NCBI GenBank assembly: GCA_003519645.1
Contig: DOWI01000280.1
Coordinates: forward strand, 1-5,420
Source: Oscillospiraceae bacterium
GTDB lineage: Bacteria > Bacillota_A > Clostridia > Oscillospirales > Acutalibacteraceae
DNA length: 5,420 nucleotides
Reading direction: 5' to 3'
This document shows positions 1 to 5,376 of this stretch, in pieces. Every line of letters starts with the position of its first letter. The first letter of the stretch is position 1. The notes beneath the pieces were generated by a model. The model was not told the origin of the DNA and did not search any database. It worked only from the letters and a program-made list of their open reading frames with translations. The position numbers and the translations under genes were made by a program.

Positions 1-36
1 GACTACTATACAAAATTAATAGACTATGCTATTTAG
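1..36 (+). CDS. possible 3' end of an upstream gene (partial)
   Basis: Frame 1 is open from the first base and reads DYYTKLIDYAI before a TAG stop at 34-36. An intrinsic terminator hairpin begins directly after it at 37, the spacing expected for the end of a plus-strand gene. Only 11 residues are visible, so no family can be named, and an open frame this short could be chance. The call rests mainly on the terminator needing a plus-strand transcript to end. Confidence 0.3.
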   Translation, partial: DYYTKLIDYAI

Positions 37-66
37 ACCTCTGCTGAACTGGCAGGGGTTTATTTT
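37..66 (+). terminator. intrinsic terminator of an upstream plus-strand transcript
   Basis: An 8-bp stem, ACCTCTGC (37-44) with GCAGGGGT (52-59) including one G-T wobble, closes a 7-base loop and runs into a T-rich stretch TTTATTTT. Read on the minus strand there is no T-tract after the stem, so it acts on plus-strand transcripts. It lies just after a possible stop codon at 34-36. Confidence 0.65.
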
Positions 67-83
67 AAAAGTCATAGGGGTGT

Positions 84-106
84 GGGGCGTAGCCCCTCGA
101 ATTTTT
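84..106 (+). terminator. second tandem terminator-like hairpin (GGGGC-GTA-GCCCC)
   Basis: A perfect 5-bp GC stem with a 3-base loop (84-96) is followed by TCGA and five T residues at 102-106. An alternative pairing, AGGGG at 76-80 with CCCCT at 93-97, is also possible. With the hairpin at 37-66 it makes a tandem pair that would insulate the promoter at 178-205 from upstream transcription. Similar GGGGC/GCCCC hairpins followed by A/T-rich runs are, from memory, common in clostridial genomes and mobile elements. Confidence 0.5.
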
Positions 107-116
107 ATAAAAACTT

Positions 117-137
117 TATTGTGTAATATGCACAATA
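117..137. repeat. 7-bp inverted repeat upstream of the plus-strand promoter
   Basis: TATTGTG (117-123) and CACAATA (131-137) are perfect inverted copies separated by 7 bases. The repeat lies about 40 bases upstream of the -35 box of the promoter at 178-205, in otherwise AT-rich DNA, with two CAATATT direct copies starting at 133 and 145. It could be a binding site for a regulator, possibly the RHH protein encoded downstream, but nothing in the sequence proves this. In such AT-rich DNA a chance repeat is quite possible. Confidence 0.4.
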
Positions 138-177
138 TTCTAATCAATATTTGTATAATGTTATTTTAATAATTGTA

Positions 178-205
178 TTGACTTTGCGCATATTCGTGGT
201 ATAAT
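178..205 (+). promoter_or_regulatory. sigma-A type promoter with extended -10
   Basis: The -35 box TTGACT (178-183) is separated by 16 bases from a perfect -10 box TATAAT (200-205). TG at 197-198 gives an extended -10 element. Transcription would start near 212, leaving a leader of about 26 bases before the ATG at 238. The boxes are close to consensus, so this should be a strong housekeeping promoter, independent of the phage late transcript, which runs on the other strand. Confidence 0.85.
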
Positions 206-237
206 ATAGACAAGATTAAGAGAGGGGCAAGAACAAA

Positions 238-627
238 ATGACGAAAACAATTAACTTTGAATCTGCAATGGAAGCTATAACCAAAGCATATAAGGAAACA
301 CCCCACCTTAGATATTTCGGTATCCGTGGTGACAACTTCGTTCCAATAGTCGGTCAAGAGTTGGAAGAATCCTATGACTGGGATTATGACAGCGATTGTC
401 AAAGTGACGAGAAATTAAGCGGCACTTGTGCTACCTGCATAAGCCACCTTTGGTTTGACGGGGAAGATGAAGATGTAGAGGAAATCAAAAAGGCGTTTGA
501 ACGCCATGTTGCGGAATACAATTCCGTATATCAGTATAGGGCAATAATCGGCGGAACAGACCTTGAGTACGGCGCAGATCCCAACGAGGGAATCATAAAG
601 AACGCGGAAGTAGTCTATGTGTTTTAA
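238..627 (+). CDS. acidic 129-aa protein of unknown function, probable cargo gene
   Basis: Function is unknown. The start at 238 is supported by GAGGGG (222-227) and by the strong promoter just upstream. The product is soluble, without a signal peptide or membrane segment, and very acidic: by hand count about 27 Asp/Glu against 11 Lys/Arg. Acidic clusters lie at residues 41-58 (including DWDYDSD at 47-53) and 74-82 (DGEDEDVEE). A helix probably spans residues 6-20. A GTCATC motif at 62-67 has two cysteines, preceded by C54. A glycine-containing stretch IIGGTD (103-108) precedes a hydrophobic C-terminal strand AEVVYVF. The layout recalls small uncharacterised proteins common in Firmicute genomes and mobile elements, but that is recollection, not a search result. 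It is first in a two-gene unit, 42 bases before an RHH-domain gene. A DNA-mimic or anti-defence role would fit the charge but is speculation. Confidence 0.85.
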   Translation: MTKTINFESAMEAITKAYKETPHLRYFGIRGDNFVPIVGQELEESYDWDYDSDCQSDEKLSGTCATCISHLWFDGEDEDVEEIKKAFERHVAEYNSVYQYRAIIGGTDLEYGADPNEGIIKNAEVVYVF

Positions 628-642
628 GCCGAGCCGGGCGGC

Positions 643-663
643 AACACCCTGCAGAAAGGGGTT
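643..663 (+). promoter_or_regulatory. hairpin that covers the ribosome binding site of the RHH-domain gene
   Basis: AAC-A-CCCT (643-650) can pair with AGGGGTT (657-663) around a 6-base loop GCAGAA, with one bulged A. The 3' arm contains most of the Shine-Dalgarno sequence AAAGGGG (655-661) of the gene starting at 670, 8 bases downstream. In the mRNA this would partly hide the ribosome binding site and could lower or regulate translation of the second gene relative to the first. Pairing is visible by eye; its stability was not calculated. Confidence 0.4.
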
Positions 664-669
664 AACATC

Positions 670-1101
670 ATGAAAAAAATCATTGACGGTGCGTTGTACA
701 ACACCGACACAGCAAAACTTTTGGGAAAATGGGATAATGGATACCAACGGAATGATTTCAGTTTTTGCACGGAAAGCCTGTACCGTACAAAATCTGGCAA
801 ATATTTCATCCACGGTGAGGGGCACGGAAATAGCCGTTACGGTGTATGGCACGGTAATAGCGGCGGCTGGGGTAAAGAAATCCGTCCGTACACGCCCACA
901 GAGGCGCGGGAATGGGCAGAAAAAAACCTAACAGCAGACGAATATTCGGAAATATTTGGTGAACCGGAGGAAGCGTCGGACGGGCGCAAAGTGTTGAACA
1001 TCTCGGTGCCGGCGGCGCTGAAGCGTAGGCTCGAGAGAATGCGCGAGGAAACGGGCAAATCGATCAGCAAAATAATCGAGGAAATGGTTGACGAAAAATA
1101 A
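670..1101 (+). CDS. ribbon-helix-helix DNA-binding protein with uncharacterised N-terminal domain
   Basis: The 143-aa product has two parts. Residues 1-97 form a domain rich in aromatics and glycine (IIDGALYNTDTA, WDNGY, LYRTKSGKYFIHGEG, then a WAEKNLTADEYSEIFG helical segment). From memory this resembles a widespread unassigned family in Firmicutes. After an acidic linker (98-105), residues 107-143 match a ribbon-helix-helix (CopG/Arc/MetJ-like) fold: strand KVLNISV, helix A from P114 to T128, a GKS turn, then helix B from 132 to about 141. RHH proteins bind operator DNA as dimers through the strand, so this is probably a transcriptional regulator or DNA-binding adaptor, perhaps controlling its own promoter. 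The start follows AAAGGGG at 655-661. The RHH-coding part (about 960-1090) looks GC-richer than the preceding part, suggesting a fused module. The TAA stop lies in the A-tract that serves as the T-tract of the opposing terminator. An antitoxin role is possible, but no clear toxin is adjacent. Confidence 0.85.
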   Translation: MKKIIDGALYNTDTAKLLGKWDNGYQRNDFSFCTESLYRTKSGKYFIHGEGHGNSRYGVWHGNSGGWGKEIRPYTPTEAREWAEKNLTADEYSEIFGEPEEASDGRKVLNISVPAALKRRLERMREETGKSISKIIEEMVDEK

Positions 1102-1137
1102 AAAAAATCCCCTGTCAGCAATCAGCCGGCAGGGGAT
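1093..1137 (-). terminator. strong terminator of the tail fibre-lysis operon, possibly bidirectional
   Basis: A 10-bp stem (1107-1116 with 1128-1137, one G-T pair) closes an 11-base loop. Read on the minus strand the stem is followed by a long T-tract interrupted by one A (complement of 1093-1107), a textbook intrinsic terminator 11 bases past the holin stop. Read on the plus strand it lies 5 bases after the stop of the RHH gene and is followed by ACATTTATATTT, a weaker U-rich run, so it probably also ends the plus-strand pair. The minus-strand T-tract overlaps the last codons of the RHH gene. Confidence 0.85.
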
Positions 1138-1147
1138 ACATTTATAT

Positions 1148-1399
1148 TTATTCACTTTTTTTAAGTTGCTTCACAACCTGATTACCATACACCGCCGCGC
1201 CTGTCACAAGCACGCCCTGTATAACCGCATCAACCGATACGCCAATGAGCGAAATCGCACCGCCGACGCCAAACACCAGCAGCACAAGCGGTATAAACTT
1301 ATCAGGCACAACCTCTATGTTTTTGATGATCTGCCCGATAATGACCAGTGCAGGGATAAGTATAAGCGCGTTTTCAATGATGTAATTCAAAAATTCCAT
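1148..1399 (-). CDS. phage holin, Hol44-like (holin superfamily V)
   Basis: The product is an 83-aa hydrophobic protein with three candidate membrane segments, roughly residues 6-25, 36-54 and 57-74, and a basic tail (KQLKKSE). Sequence features such as the ENALILIPAL start, the PDKFIP turn after the first segment, the SVDAVIQGVLVTGAAVYGNQ-type third segment and the overall size agree with the Hol44 phage holin family. Holins build up in the cytoplasmic membrane late in infection and open lesions that release or activate the endolysin. The ATG at 1399 follows AAGGAGG, which overlaps the TAA of the preceding gene, a sign of coupled translation. It is the last gene of the operon and ends just before a strong terminator. 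Family assignment is by eye, but size, topology and position next to an amidase agree. Confidence 0.9.
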   Translation of the reverse strand: MEFLNYIIENALILIPALVIIGQIIKNIEVVPDKFIPLVLLVFGVGGAISLIGVSVDAVIQGVLVTGAAVYGNQVVKQLKKSE

Positions 1400-1411
1400 T
1401 CTGTTTCCTCC

Positions 1412-1651
1412 TTAAATTTTAGGTTTGTTCATTCCGACCACGACTTCTAAATCTCCAATACGATTATTTGCGACTGCAATTTTTTCCTCGATAACAGGGA
1501 TACGCTCGGCAAAATGATTATGCTTGTCTACTTTCTTTTCGAGTTGTTGCAAGCGGTAATTGGTCATTCGGGCATTTACGCAAATTCCGCTGAACGTACC
1601 AAGTGCAGAGCCTGTAAGCGTTATTAGTGCAACAACGATTTCAATTGGCAT
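1412..1651 (-). CDS. small membrane-anchored coiled-coil protein of the lysis cassette
   Basis: The 79-aa product has one N-terminal membrane segment (about residues 3-25, IEIVVALITLTGSALG onward). It is followed by a charged coiled-coil stretch (about 30-72) with the motif TNYRLQQLEKKVDKHN and later VANNRIGDLE. This layout recalls short phage proteins found next to holins in many Firmicute phages, often left unnamed or compared with XhlA/BhlA-type proteins. XhlA of PBSX has its membrane segment at the other end, so the symbol is not used. It may modulate holin or endolysin timing, or be a second holin-like component. The start at 1651 follows AGGGGG, which overlaps the amidase TAG stop. The gap to the holin gene is 12 bases. 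Gene reality is well supported; its role is inferred from position. Confidence 0.85.
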   Translation of the reverse strand: MPIEIVVALITLTGSALGTFSGICVNARMTNYRLQQLEKKVDKHNHFAERIPVIEEKIAVANNRIGDLEVVVGMNKPKI

Positions 1652-1662
1652 GATATATCCCC

Positions 1663-2331
1663 CTACACTTCTATTACTTTCGCGCTCTTGAACAGCCCCG
1701 CTAAATCGTCAGCTTGTGCCAGTGTATCAAACGCGCCAATCTGTACAGCGTACTTTTTCGGCTTTGGTGCGGGTTTAGGCGGAACATAGTACGGGTCAAC
1801 AAACTTTATCCCAAATATTTCGCAAAATGCCCGTGCGGTGTACTCTGCCATTTTCCTCATATTTTTGTGGAACCATGTGATATCATCCTTGTTATCATGG
1901 AAAACCAATTCCTCATAGATTGCAACCGCAGTCGTGCCTTTCACTTCGGCAAAGCTGGAACCATCTTTCACACTGCATGGATACGGATAAATTTTCTTAC
2001 GGTGCTTAAGGATGATTTCTGCCCACTTTTTGCCGTTCCCACTCTTTAGCCATACATGAGGTCTACTGCCCGACACAGTGCCGTTAAATGCGTTTGTGTG
2101 GCAAGTATAATGGATGTCAGGTTTGTATGCGTTGGATTCTGCAATCGTCTTGGATAGGTTGTTGCCTGTGTTCTTTTTGTTCGCTCGCTTGTACTGGATA
2201 CCGCAAGCTTTAAGATACGGTTCCAATTCATCAAGATAAGCGTTGCAGTGCTTGTTCTCCCCACATTTTTTGTCATAACTGCATGGGTTGTCCACTCCAT
2301 GAGCGGCGGGGGATAGGTAGATTTTTGCCAT
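1663..2331 (-). CDS. endolysin: N-acetylmuramoyl-L-alanine amidase (Amidase_3) with short SPOR-like tail
   Basis: This 222-aa enzyme should cut the bond between N-acetylmuramic acid and L-alanine in peptidoglycan at the end of infection. Residues 1-175 fit the zinc-dependent Amidase_3 fold: LSPAAHG with zinc ligand H11, E25 in CGENKHC, H78 in TCHTNAF, and the catalytic-type glutamate in the YEELVFHDN motif (E141 by spacing to F144; E140 is the alternative). A proline/lysine linker (184-193) leads to KYAVQIGAFDTLAQADDLAG, a SPOR-type start. The protein stops about 30 residues into that domain, half the usual length of about 70, so only one strand-helix-strand unit is present. There is no signal peptide, consistent with holin-dependent release. 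Seven cysteines (17, 23, 29, 43, 77, 119, 170) is high for a short lysin. GGAGG in the final codons of the preceding gene, and a 2-base gap, support the start at 2331. Confidence 0.92.
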   Translation of the reverse strand: MAKIYLSPAAHGVDNPCSYDKKCGENKHCNAYLDELEPYLKACGIQYKRANKKNTGNNLSKTIAESNAYKPDIHYTCHTNAFNGTVSGSRPHVWLKSGNGKKWAEIILKHRKKIYPYPCSVKDGSSFAEVKGTTAVAIYEELVFHDNKDDITWFHKNMRKMAEYTARAFCEIFGIKFVDPYYVPPKPAPKPKKYAVQIGAFDTLAQADDLAGLFKSAKVIEV

Positions 2332-2333
2332 GA

Positions 2334-2663
2334 TTATTCCTCCATTCCGTTTATTAAGTCCCTTATCAATTGTCGTTCCGCGTGCAACCGCCCAATATCG
2401 TACGGCAGTGGCAATCCTACCAACTGATATTCATAGCATTTAATAATCTGATAGTCCGTATCTGCGAGCTGTTGTTTCAAAATTTCCGCAGTTACAACCG
2501 GCTCCGGTGTTCTCCCGCCCTCAATCCACTGTGTACCATCCCATTTAGGATGATAGAATCCATCAGGGCAAGGCGTTTCAATGTAATGCGTTTTATCTGG
2601 ATTTTCGTCTAGGATGCAATCCTCAACAAATAAGCCGTTATCGTCTATCAGTCTGTACAGCAT
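2334..2663 (-). CDS. tail-fibre-associated small protein, probable fibre assembly/chaperone type
   Basis: The product is 109 aa starting MLYRLIDDNG. The frame is open further upstream, but the start at 2663 is chosen because GGAGGGG lies just before it and because the longer form would overlap the fibre gene by about 125 bases. The first half has a small beta-rich segment with GFYHPKWDGTQWIEG (residues 35-49), a pattern seen in small proteins that follow phage tail fibre genes. The second half looks helical: an ILKQQLADTDYQIIKCYEYQ stretch (61-80), then the turn LPLPYDIGRLHAERQLIRDL. Position directly after the fibre gene, with only 2 bases between stop and start, suggests a fibre-specific assembly factor or chaperone, or a minor baseplate component. 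I recognise the pattern but cannot assign a named family with certainty. Confidence 0.8.
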   Translation of the reverse strand: MLYRLIDDNGLFVEDCILDENPDKTHYIETPCPDGFYHPKWDGTQWIEGGRTPEPVVTAEILKQQLADTDYQIIKCYEYQLVGLPLPYDIGRLHAERQLIRDLINGMEE

Positions 2664-2665
2664 TA

Positions 2666-5209
2666 TTACCCCTCCGCTCTGAATGATATTTCGTTCAAGC
2701 TGACACGAGTATTTGCTCCACTCATGAAATACACTGCACCGTTTGATACGATACTGATCGACCCGAATGCAGCCGTAGCATAAACCGCCCATCTTGAAAT
2801 CTGCGCCGGTCTATATCCCTCCGGAAGGTTAAAAATAATGGTTCCGGCCGCTCCGCCGGTTACAAATCCCCGCATATGAACAATTCCCATGCTGTCCTTG
2901 AAATACCCTACATGTGGCGCAACCTCGGTCTGTATTTTCCACCCGTTTATCAGCGTCGGTGTAATCCAGGTCTCCTGAACCTTGTCGGATTTTTGTTGCA
3001 GCCATGATGCAATATCCCTGCTGTAATCAATCGAAATAGGGGCGTCGATGCCTGTGAATATATTGGCATTCAGGTGGGGCTGGGGGATGGTTTGGGCTGC
3101 ATGCTGTGTGGTTGTCGGCGCAGCAAGCTGATAATATACCTTTAACGGCGTTCCGTCCGTGCTTTGGGCGGCGAGCCAAGCCTTGAACTTGGTGATCATC
3201 TGTAAATCGGTATCACCATCCACATATCCGATTCTGTTTTTATGAATCCTGAAGAATATATCCGGGGACCCACCGATAAAAAAGCCCTCTATATCGGATA
3301 AATAGGACGGAATTGAAAATACAAAGTGAGTGCTTAATCCTGTACCCGGACTGTACTTGACTGGTGCGTATGGGTATTGAAACCGAATTGTGTTAGGCGA
3401 TAAAGTCGGATTGATAAAGCTTTCTGTGCCGTCAAAGGTCTCAATCCCGATATTTCTCGTTTCCAATCCGCTTACTGCATCATAGCTGTCCGCAATGCTT
3501 CCGATACGATGCAGCGCAGAAAGCGCGGGCAGCTGATAATCGGTGCCTGTATAGGCTTCATATGCAGTATTGGTTGAACCAAGCTCGAGCTGAATGTAAA
3601 AGCTCTCATTGTAAGTGATTCCGGCACTACAAGCAATTTCAACCTGCAACTCGTTGTGTATGCCGTTCATTGTAAAAGGTGTAGCATAGACTGATTCAGA
3701 ATAGGGAACCGCAGGCGTAACTGTACGATCAATAATTCGTATATATGCAGCGTCTGTTCCCCTTGCAACCGTTTTAGAAAGCCGATAGGTGCCTCGGAGT
3801 GTGTTTGCCGGAATTGTATAAATGCTTTTATATGGATAGCCCGCCGATGTGCCTGACAAGGTATATGTACCATTGCTATAAGTCAGTTTTACACCCAAAT
3901 TGGTATATGGCAATGAATTGTTGTAGCCAATCCAATTCTTGCCCCGTACCGATACCTTTGTGGGTGTTACCCCTGTCACAGGCAAGGGCGCATCCGTTGC
4001 CGGTATTCCGTCTTGCGTTGATTTTCCCAACACCTTAACCGATGTGAAATCACTGGCATCCGCGCTGTCGGTGAGTGAAATGAGCGTATCGTGTGAAGCC
4101 ATACCACATAGGCGGGAGGCGTATCTGCCACGTATGCGATTGGCTTGGTCAATAACCTCGGCGTCAATTGCATAGGGAAGCTCGCTCCACTTTTTAACCC
4201 CATCACCAACTTTTTTTCGCAATCCATTTGCTGTTCTTTCGTATCCAATCTCACGTGCCGCCAGTATAATATCATGATGCGCCCACCACGCCGTATCCAT
4301 GATGATCCGCTGTAGCTTTACTCCGGCCGATTCCTCTCGTAAGCTGTCAATCACCGTTACCGGCGAATAGTGCCCCCCACCGTCTCCGCCGACGATACCG
4401 TCAACCGCGTTTATCGATTCCATAGCAGCGGCAGCATTGGCGGCTGCGGCGTCGGCACGGGTGGTTAATGATATTGCAGAATCAGTTGCAATATCAGCTT
4501 TTTCCGCTTTCTCCTTGGCGAGATTGGCCGCTGAATTTGCGTATGAAGCGGCTGAATCAGCGGCGGTTGCCGCTGTATTTGCCATTTCTGCTGCATTTGT
4601 TGCAATACCGGCAGCCTGCTGTGCTGCCTTGCTTTGTACATCGGCTGATAACGCCATAGCGTTTGCATTGGAGGCGGCGGCGGAAGCATTGTTATATGCT
4701 GACATTGCAGACTGGGCGGCGCTTGTTGCGCTAAGGGTGGCTGCTTGGGCGTCTGAAGTTATTTGATTTGCATCAGCAATGAATCCAGATAACCCCTTTT
4801 CAACACTCTGCGGCGTAGTGCCGACTCCATGACTTCTGCTTTCAAAAAACAATCTGCATGGCAGCGAGTATAAAACCATTTCCTCCTTATTGTCCAAACC
4901 TAGTTTGGCAATTACCAACCGTAAAATAGCAAGACCGCCTGATGAAGTCCAGCCGTTTGGAAGATCAATGCTTACAAAATCGGAATCGGTGTCAAAAGTG
5001 GAATTTTCTGTCGTATCATATTGATCAAATCCATCCAGAAACTCGAATCGGTAGAAAATGCGGTCAGAGCATACTGCGGAAAGTAGTTCGGCAGATAATT
5101 TGATTACTACATTTGTTGCGTTATGTTCACCTGCCACCCCTGCATTTTGTTCGGTTGCCGGCGTTACACCGTTTAATGATGCACAATATTCTAGAGTTCT
5201 AATTGCCAT
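2666..5209 (-). CDS. modular phage tail fibre / receptor-binding protein
   Basis: This 847-aa structural protein should sit at the tail tip and bind the host surface. Residues 1-125 are a beta-rich, probably Ig-like particle-attachment domain (IFYRFEFLDGFDQYDTTENS). Residues 145-265 are an alanine-rich stretch expected to form a trimeric coiled-coil shaft (about 4415-4777), ending in a glycine hinge GGDGGG (274-279). Residues 320-347 (IGYERTANGLRKKVGDGVKKWSELPY) match the short GDGV-x-W-LPY module of phage fibres, like the Mtd N-terminal domain. Residues about 420-560 look like a beta-sandwich ending in QLELGSTNTAYEAYTGTDY, often seen in fibre carbohydrate-binding modules. Residues 560-735 form a further beta-rich region (YYQLAAPTT at 692-700). 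The C-terminal 100 residues (GWKIQ, VGYFKDSMGIVHMRGFVTGG, FNLPEGYRP, ISFRAEG) resemble receptor-binding head domains. GAGGAGG supports the start at 5209. Domain limits are estimates by eye. Confidence 0.9.
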   Translation of the reverse strand: MAIRTLEYCASLNGVTPATEQNAGVAGEHNATNVVIKLSAELLSAVCSDRIFYRFEFLDGFDQYDTTENSTFDTDSDFVSIDLPNGWTSSGGLAILRLVIAKLGLDNKEEMVLYSLPCRLFFESRSHGVGTTPQSVEKGLSGFIADANQITSDAQAATLSATSAAQSAMSAYNNASAAASNANAMALSADVQSKAAQQAAGIATNAAEMANTAATAADSAASYANSAANLAKEKAEKADIATDSAISLTTRADAAAANAAAAMESINAVDGIVGGDGGGHYSPVTVIDSLREESAGVKLQRIIMDTAWWAHHDIILAAREIGYERTANGLRKKVGDGVKKWSELPYAIDAEVIDQANRIRGRYASRLCGMASHDTLISLTDSADASDFTSVKVLGKSTQDGIPATDAPLPVTGVTPTKVSVRGKNWIGYNNSLPYTNLGVKLTYSNGTYTLSGTSAGYPYKSIYTIPANTLRGTYRLSKTVARGTDAAYIRIIDRTVTPAVPYSESVYATPFTMNGIHNELQVEIACSAGITYNESFYIQLELGSTNTAYEAYTGTDYQLPALSALHRIGSIADSYDAVSGLETRNIGIETFDGTESFINPTLSPNTIRFQYPYAPVKYSPGTGLSTHFVFSIPSYLSDIEGFFIGGSPDIFFRIHKNRIGYVDGDTDLQMITKFKAWLAAQSTDGTPLKVYYQLAAPTTTQHAAQTIPQPHLNANIFTGIDAPISIDYSRDIASWLQQKSDKVQETWITPTLINGWKIQTEVAPHVGYFKDSMGIVHMRGFVTGGAAGTIIFNLPEGYRPAQISRWAVYATAAFGSISIVSNGAVYFMSGANTRVSLNEISFRAEG

Positions 5210-5247
5210 GATGCTTCCTCCTCAAAATTGGTTTTGAAATTTTCTTT

Positions 5248-5260
5248 GCATTTCAAATGC
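5248..5260. repeat. palindrome in the leader of the tail fibre operon
   Basis: GCATTT and AAATGC flank a single C, giving a 13-base palindrome. It starts directly next to the candidate minus-strand -10 box (5261-5266), where a repressor site would overlap the transcription start. An overlapping alternative repeat pairs TTTGAAAT (5233-5240) with ATTTCAAA (5250-5257). It may be an operator or a leader hairpin. Confidence 0.45.
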
Positions 5261-5291
5261 ACTATAACATACTCCATCTAGTGAGCTGCAA
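5261..5291 (-). promoter_or_regulatory. candidate promoter of the tail fibre-lysis operon
   Basis: On the minus strand TATAGT (5261-5266) is preceded by TG one base upstream, an extended -10 element. TTGCAG (5286-5291) could be the -35 box, but its spacer of 19 bases is longer than ideal. The start would be near 5254, about 45 bases before the fibre ATG. The operon may instead, or also, be transcribed by read-through from late genes beyond the window. Confidence 0.4.
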
Positions 5292-5333
5292 GTGAGGGGG
5301 CGCAATATTTTTATCAACAATTAGTTTAAAACA

Positions 5334-5361
5334 TTTAAATTTTAACAGGCGGTAGTATAAT
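5334..5361 (+). promoter_or_regulatory. candidate plus-strand promoter pointing out of the window
   Basis: A perfect TATAAT (5356-5361) lies 16 bases after a weak -35-like TTTAAA (5334-5339). Transcription would begin near 5368, directly before the inverted repeat at 5377-5405. A gene driven by it would begin beyond 5420. The weak -35 and AT-rich surroundings keep this tentative. Confidence 0.3.
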
Positions 5362-5376
5362 TGCAGGCTTTAGACT

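Noticed and set aside
154..159. Second TATAAT as an additional promoter
   Set aside because: No acceptable -35 box lies at 16-18 bases upstream (the position reads CACAAT), and the region is AT-rich enough to produce such hexamers by chance.
415..852. Minus-strand open frame across the two cargo genes
   Set aside because: It spans two well-supported plus-strand genes with promoter and ribosome binding sites and has no start signals of its own.
1088..1450. Plus-strand open frame across the holin region
   Set aside because: It is antisense to the holin and coiled-coil genes, crosses a strong terminator, and its basic, histidine-rich composition is typical of shadow frames.
2334..2792. Longer 152-aa form of the fibre-associated protein
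   Set aside because: The upstream start would overlap the fibre gene by about 125 bases and has no good ribosome binding site, whereas the ATG at 2663 follows GGAGGGG and sits 2 bases after the fibre stop.
2666..3000. Diversity-generating retroelement target at the fibre C-terminus
   Set aside because: The fibre has an Mtd-N-like module, but the C-terminus resembles a receptor-binding head rather than a C-type lectin fold. No reverse transcriptase, template repeat or adenine-variable pattern is visible in the window.
4437..4766. Plus-strand alanine-rich open frame
   Set aside because: It is the antisense of the alanine-rich coiled-coil shaft of the tail fibre; GC-biased alanine codons read as open frames on the other strand. 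No ribosome binding site or independent support was seen.
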